NCBI GenBank assembly: GCA_023053575.1
Contig: JAKZAP010000016.1
Coordinates: forward strand, 8,366,046-8,430,045
Length of the DNA stretch: 64,000 nt
From: Branchinecta lynchi
Taxonomy: Eukaryota > Arthropoda > Branchiopoda > Anostraca > Branchinectidae
Direction of reading: 5' to 3'
The notes beneath the pieces were generated by a model. The model worked only from the letters and a program-made list of their open reading frames with translations. It was not told where the DNA came from and ran no database searches. Of the stretch, positions 63,013 through 64,000 are shown piece after piece. The number at the start of each line of letters is the position of its first letter. Position 1 is the first letter of the stretch. The translations under genes were made by a program, and so were the position numbers.

Positions 63013-64000
63013 CAATCAGTGTACCAGTGTGTAGGCAGTGTTGGGCAGTTTGCTACTGGTGTGCTATTAATGTTCAGATAATAGTATTTTTTCATGAGAT
63101 TTTAGAATCACTTTCCAGCAAGCAAAGCACATTACAAAAACTGTGAGAATCCGATTCCTTCCAGTTCCTGGAATTGCTATTTGTAGAAACTGTGAGAATC
63201 TGATTCCTGGAATTGTTTTCCACTTTCCGGGTGGGTTGATTGTGAAGTGACTTAGCTAAAAATTGCCATATTAAAAGAATAAACAAATCAAGATATGCTC
63301 CGTTGGATATTCCTTCCATTCTCGTATGTTCCTCAGTGTTTTACTACAGAAGGGCTGCCCTTTCCCATAATTCGTGTCTAAATCACTATTTTTTGCTTTG
63401 TTTCTGTCAGAAAAGCTAAGTATAAAACCTCTAAGTCAGCGATTGCAACTCACAATGAAGTATCTCAAACTTGTCTTAGCAAGCTTGAAGATTTTCCTTG
63501 AGATATCCTAATTTATGTATTTATTTCCCTCAAAGTAAAGGAGTAGCATTATGCTATATAATATATTAAAAAACTAAGCCTTAATCAGCTGATCCAATCA
63601 GTGACACTATAAATACTGCAGAAAAATACACAAGGTTTGAACAACTAAATTAAGATTGTTAATGTCATACATTAACTTTTCTGATGGCTATTATCTCTTC
63701 CCTCTGTTCTGTTCTGCTTAAAGACTATACTGCTAGCAGCAGTATCCCAAAATTTGTAGGTCATTATCGACCTTCTTTGACTACTTAAAATTCGTCCCTT
63801 CATAACAACGTTTCGATTTGTCAGCATCCCTTCTCTGGAATTATTCCGTCTGGGCTATGCTGACTGTATCTTAATCCTTTCAGAATATATCTGAACGCAA
63901 TCACAAAGGCAAAAAGTGAAAAAAGAAGACCTTTTGTTTCGAACCAGCTTGAAGAATGCAGGGATGCCTCCAGTCTCTTTTACATCTTACCATTCCAAAA
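63013..64000. other. Continuing intron of the actin-like gene, unassigned
   Basis: A duplicated GAATTGCTATTTGTAGAAAC / CTGTGAGAATC.GATTCCT pair lies at 63142-63215. From 63740 a possible short exon is described separately. Otherwise I see nothing coding to the right edge. Confidence 0.35.
63738..63777 (+). CDS. Possible exon 2 of the actin-like gene
   Basis: A pyrimidine tract (TCTTCCCTCTGTTCTGTTCT, 63692-63717) precedes the AG of GCTAGCAG. With the phase-2 carry-over from exon 1 the reading is N-S-I-P-K-F-V-G-H-Y-R-P, resembling the actin P-x-x-V-G-R-P strand right where it should follow DDP. A stop (TAA) follows 15 bp later and no strong donor precedes it, so the match may be chance. Confidence 0.25.

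Overview
This is a repeat-rich metazoan nuclear window, most likely from a marine invertebrate. Coding exons are short, split by GT-AG introns, and far apart. The rest is dominated by DNA transposons, MITEs, foldback elements and decayed non-LTR retrotransposons. There are no operons, ribosome binding sites or prokaryotic genes. I cannot name the species or phylum.

Host genes are few. Two paralogous J-domain (HSP40-type) genes lie on the minus strand. One has exons at 7891-8022 and 5433-5623 and no visible 3' end. The other is complete as three exons (60293-60421, 55991-56250, 54403-54892), encoding about 292 residues. They share intron positions and phases. About 200 bp from the start of the second gene, a plus-strand exon (60624-60700) encodes the N-terminus of an actin-family protein, so the pair probably shares a bidirectional promoter. 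A minus-strand ORF at 45829-46053 encodes a 74-residue protein with three CxxC knuckles of DnaJ zinc-finger type. A lysine-rich final exon lies at 36902-37060, and a conserved exon-like segment occurs twice (40173-40310 and a decayed copy at 24612-24743).

Mobile layout from left to right. 1-3501: a hAT-like copy carrying two nested, 5'-truncated LINEs. 3744-5422: two copies of a non-autonomous family with GGGATCCC ends ('family II'). 5433-8022: J-domain gene A. 9527-11166: a complete hAT-like element with an 8-bp target duplication. 11375-17250 and 20869-30006: tandem-unit elements with GGCACTTG hairpin ends ('family I'), nested in each other and invaded by Mutator-like foldbacks. 30360-36882: assorted MITEs and CR1-like remnants. 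37190-38322, 44570-45721 and 47957-48733: more family II. 40602-43160: a 3-bp-duplication MITE and a 390-bp tandem array. 43400-47490: two tRNA-bearing foldback repeats. 49765-53753: nested MITEs and another family I copy. 54403-60700: J-domain gene B and the actin-like gene start. 60817-63010: a Tc/mariner-like frame holding a giant foldback with arms of about 600 bp.

The most promising novelty is that families I and II have unrelated sequences but the same architecture: a hairpin at one end, the same inverted motif set about 20 bp inside the other end, a tandem-repeat core, a (GACG/GACA) tract and T-rich insertion sites. This resembles Helentron-associated elements (HINE, DINE-1, bivalve pearl) and suggests one shared, unseen transposition machinery. 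All family assignments come from reading the sequence; no database search was possible.
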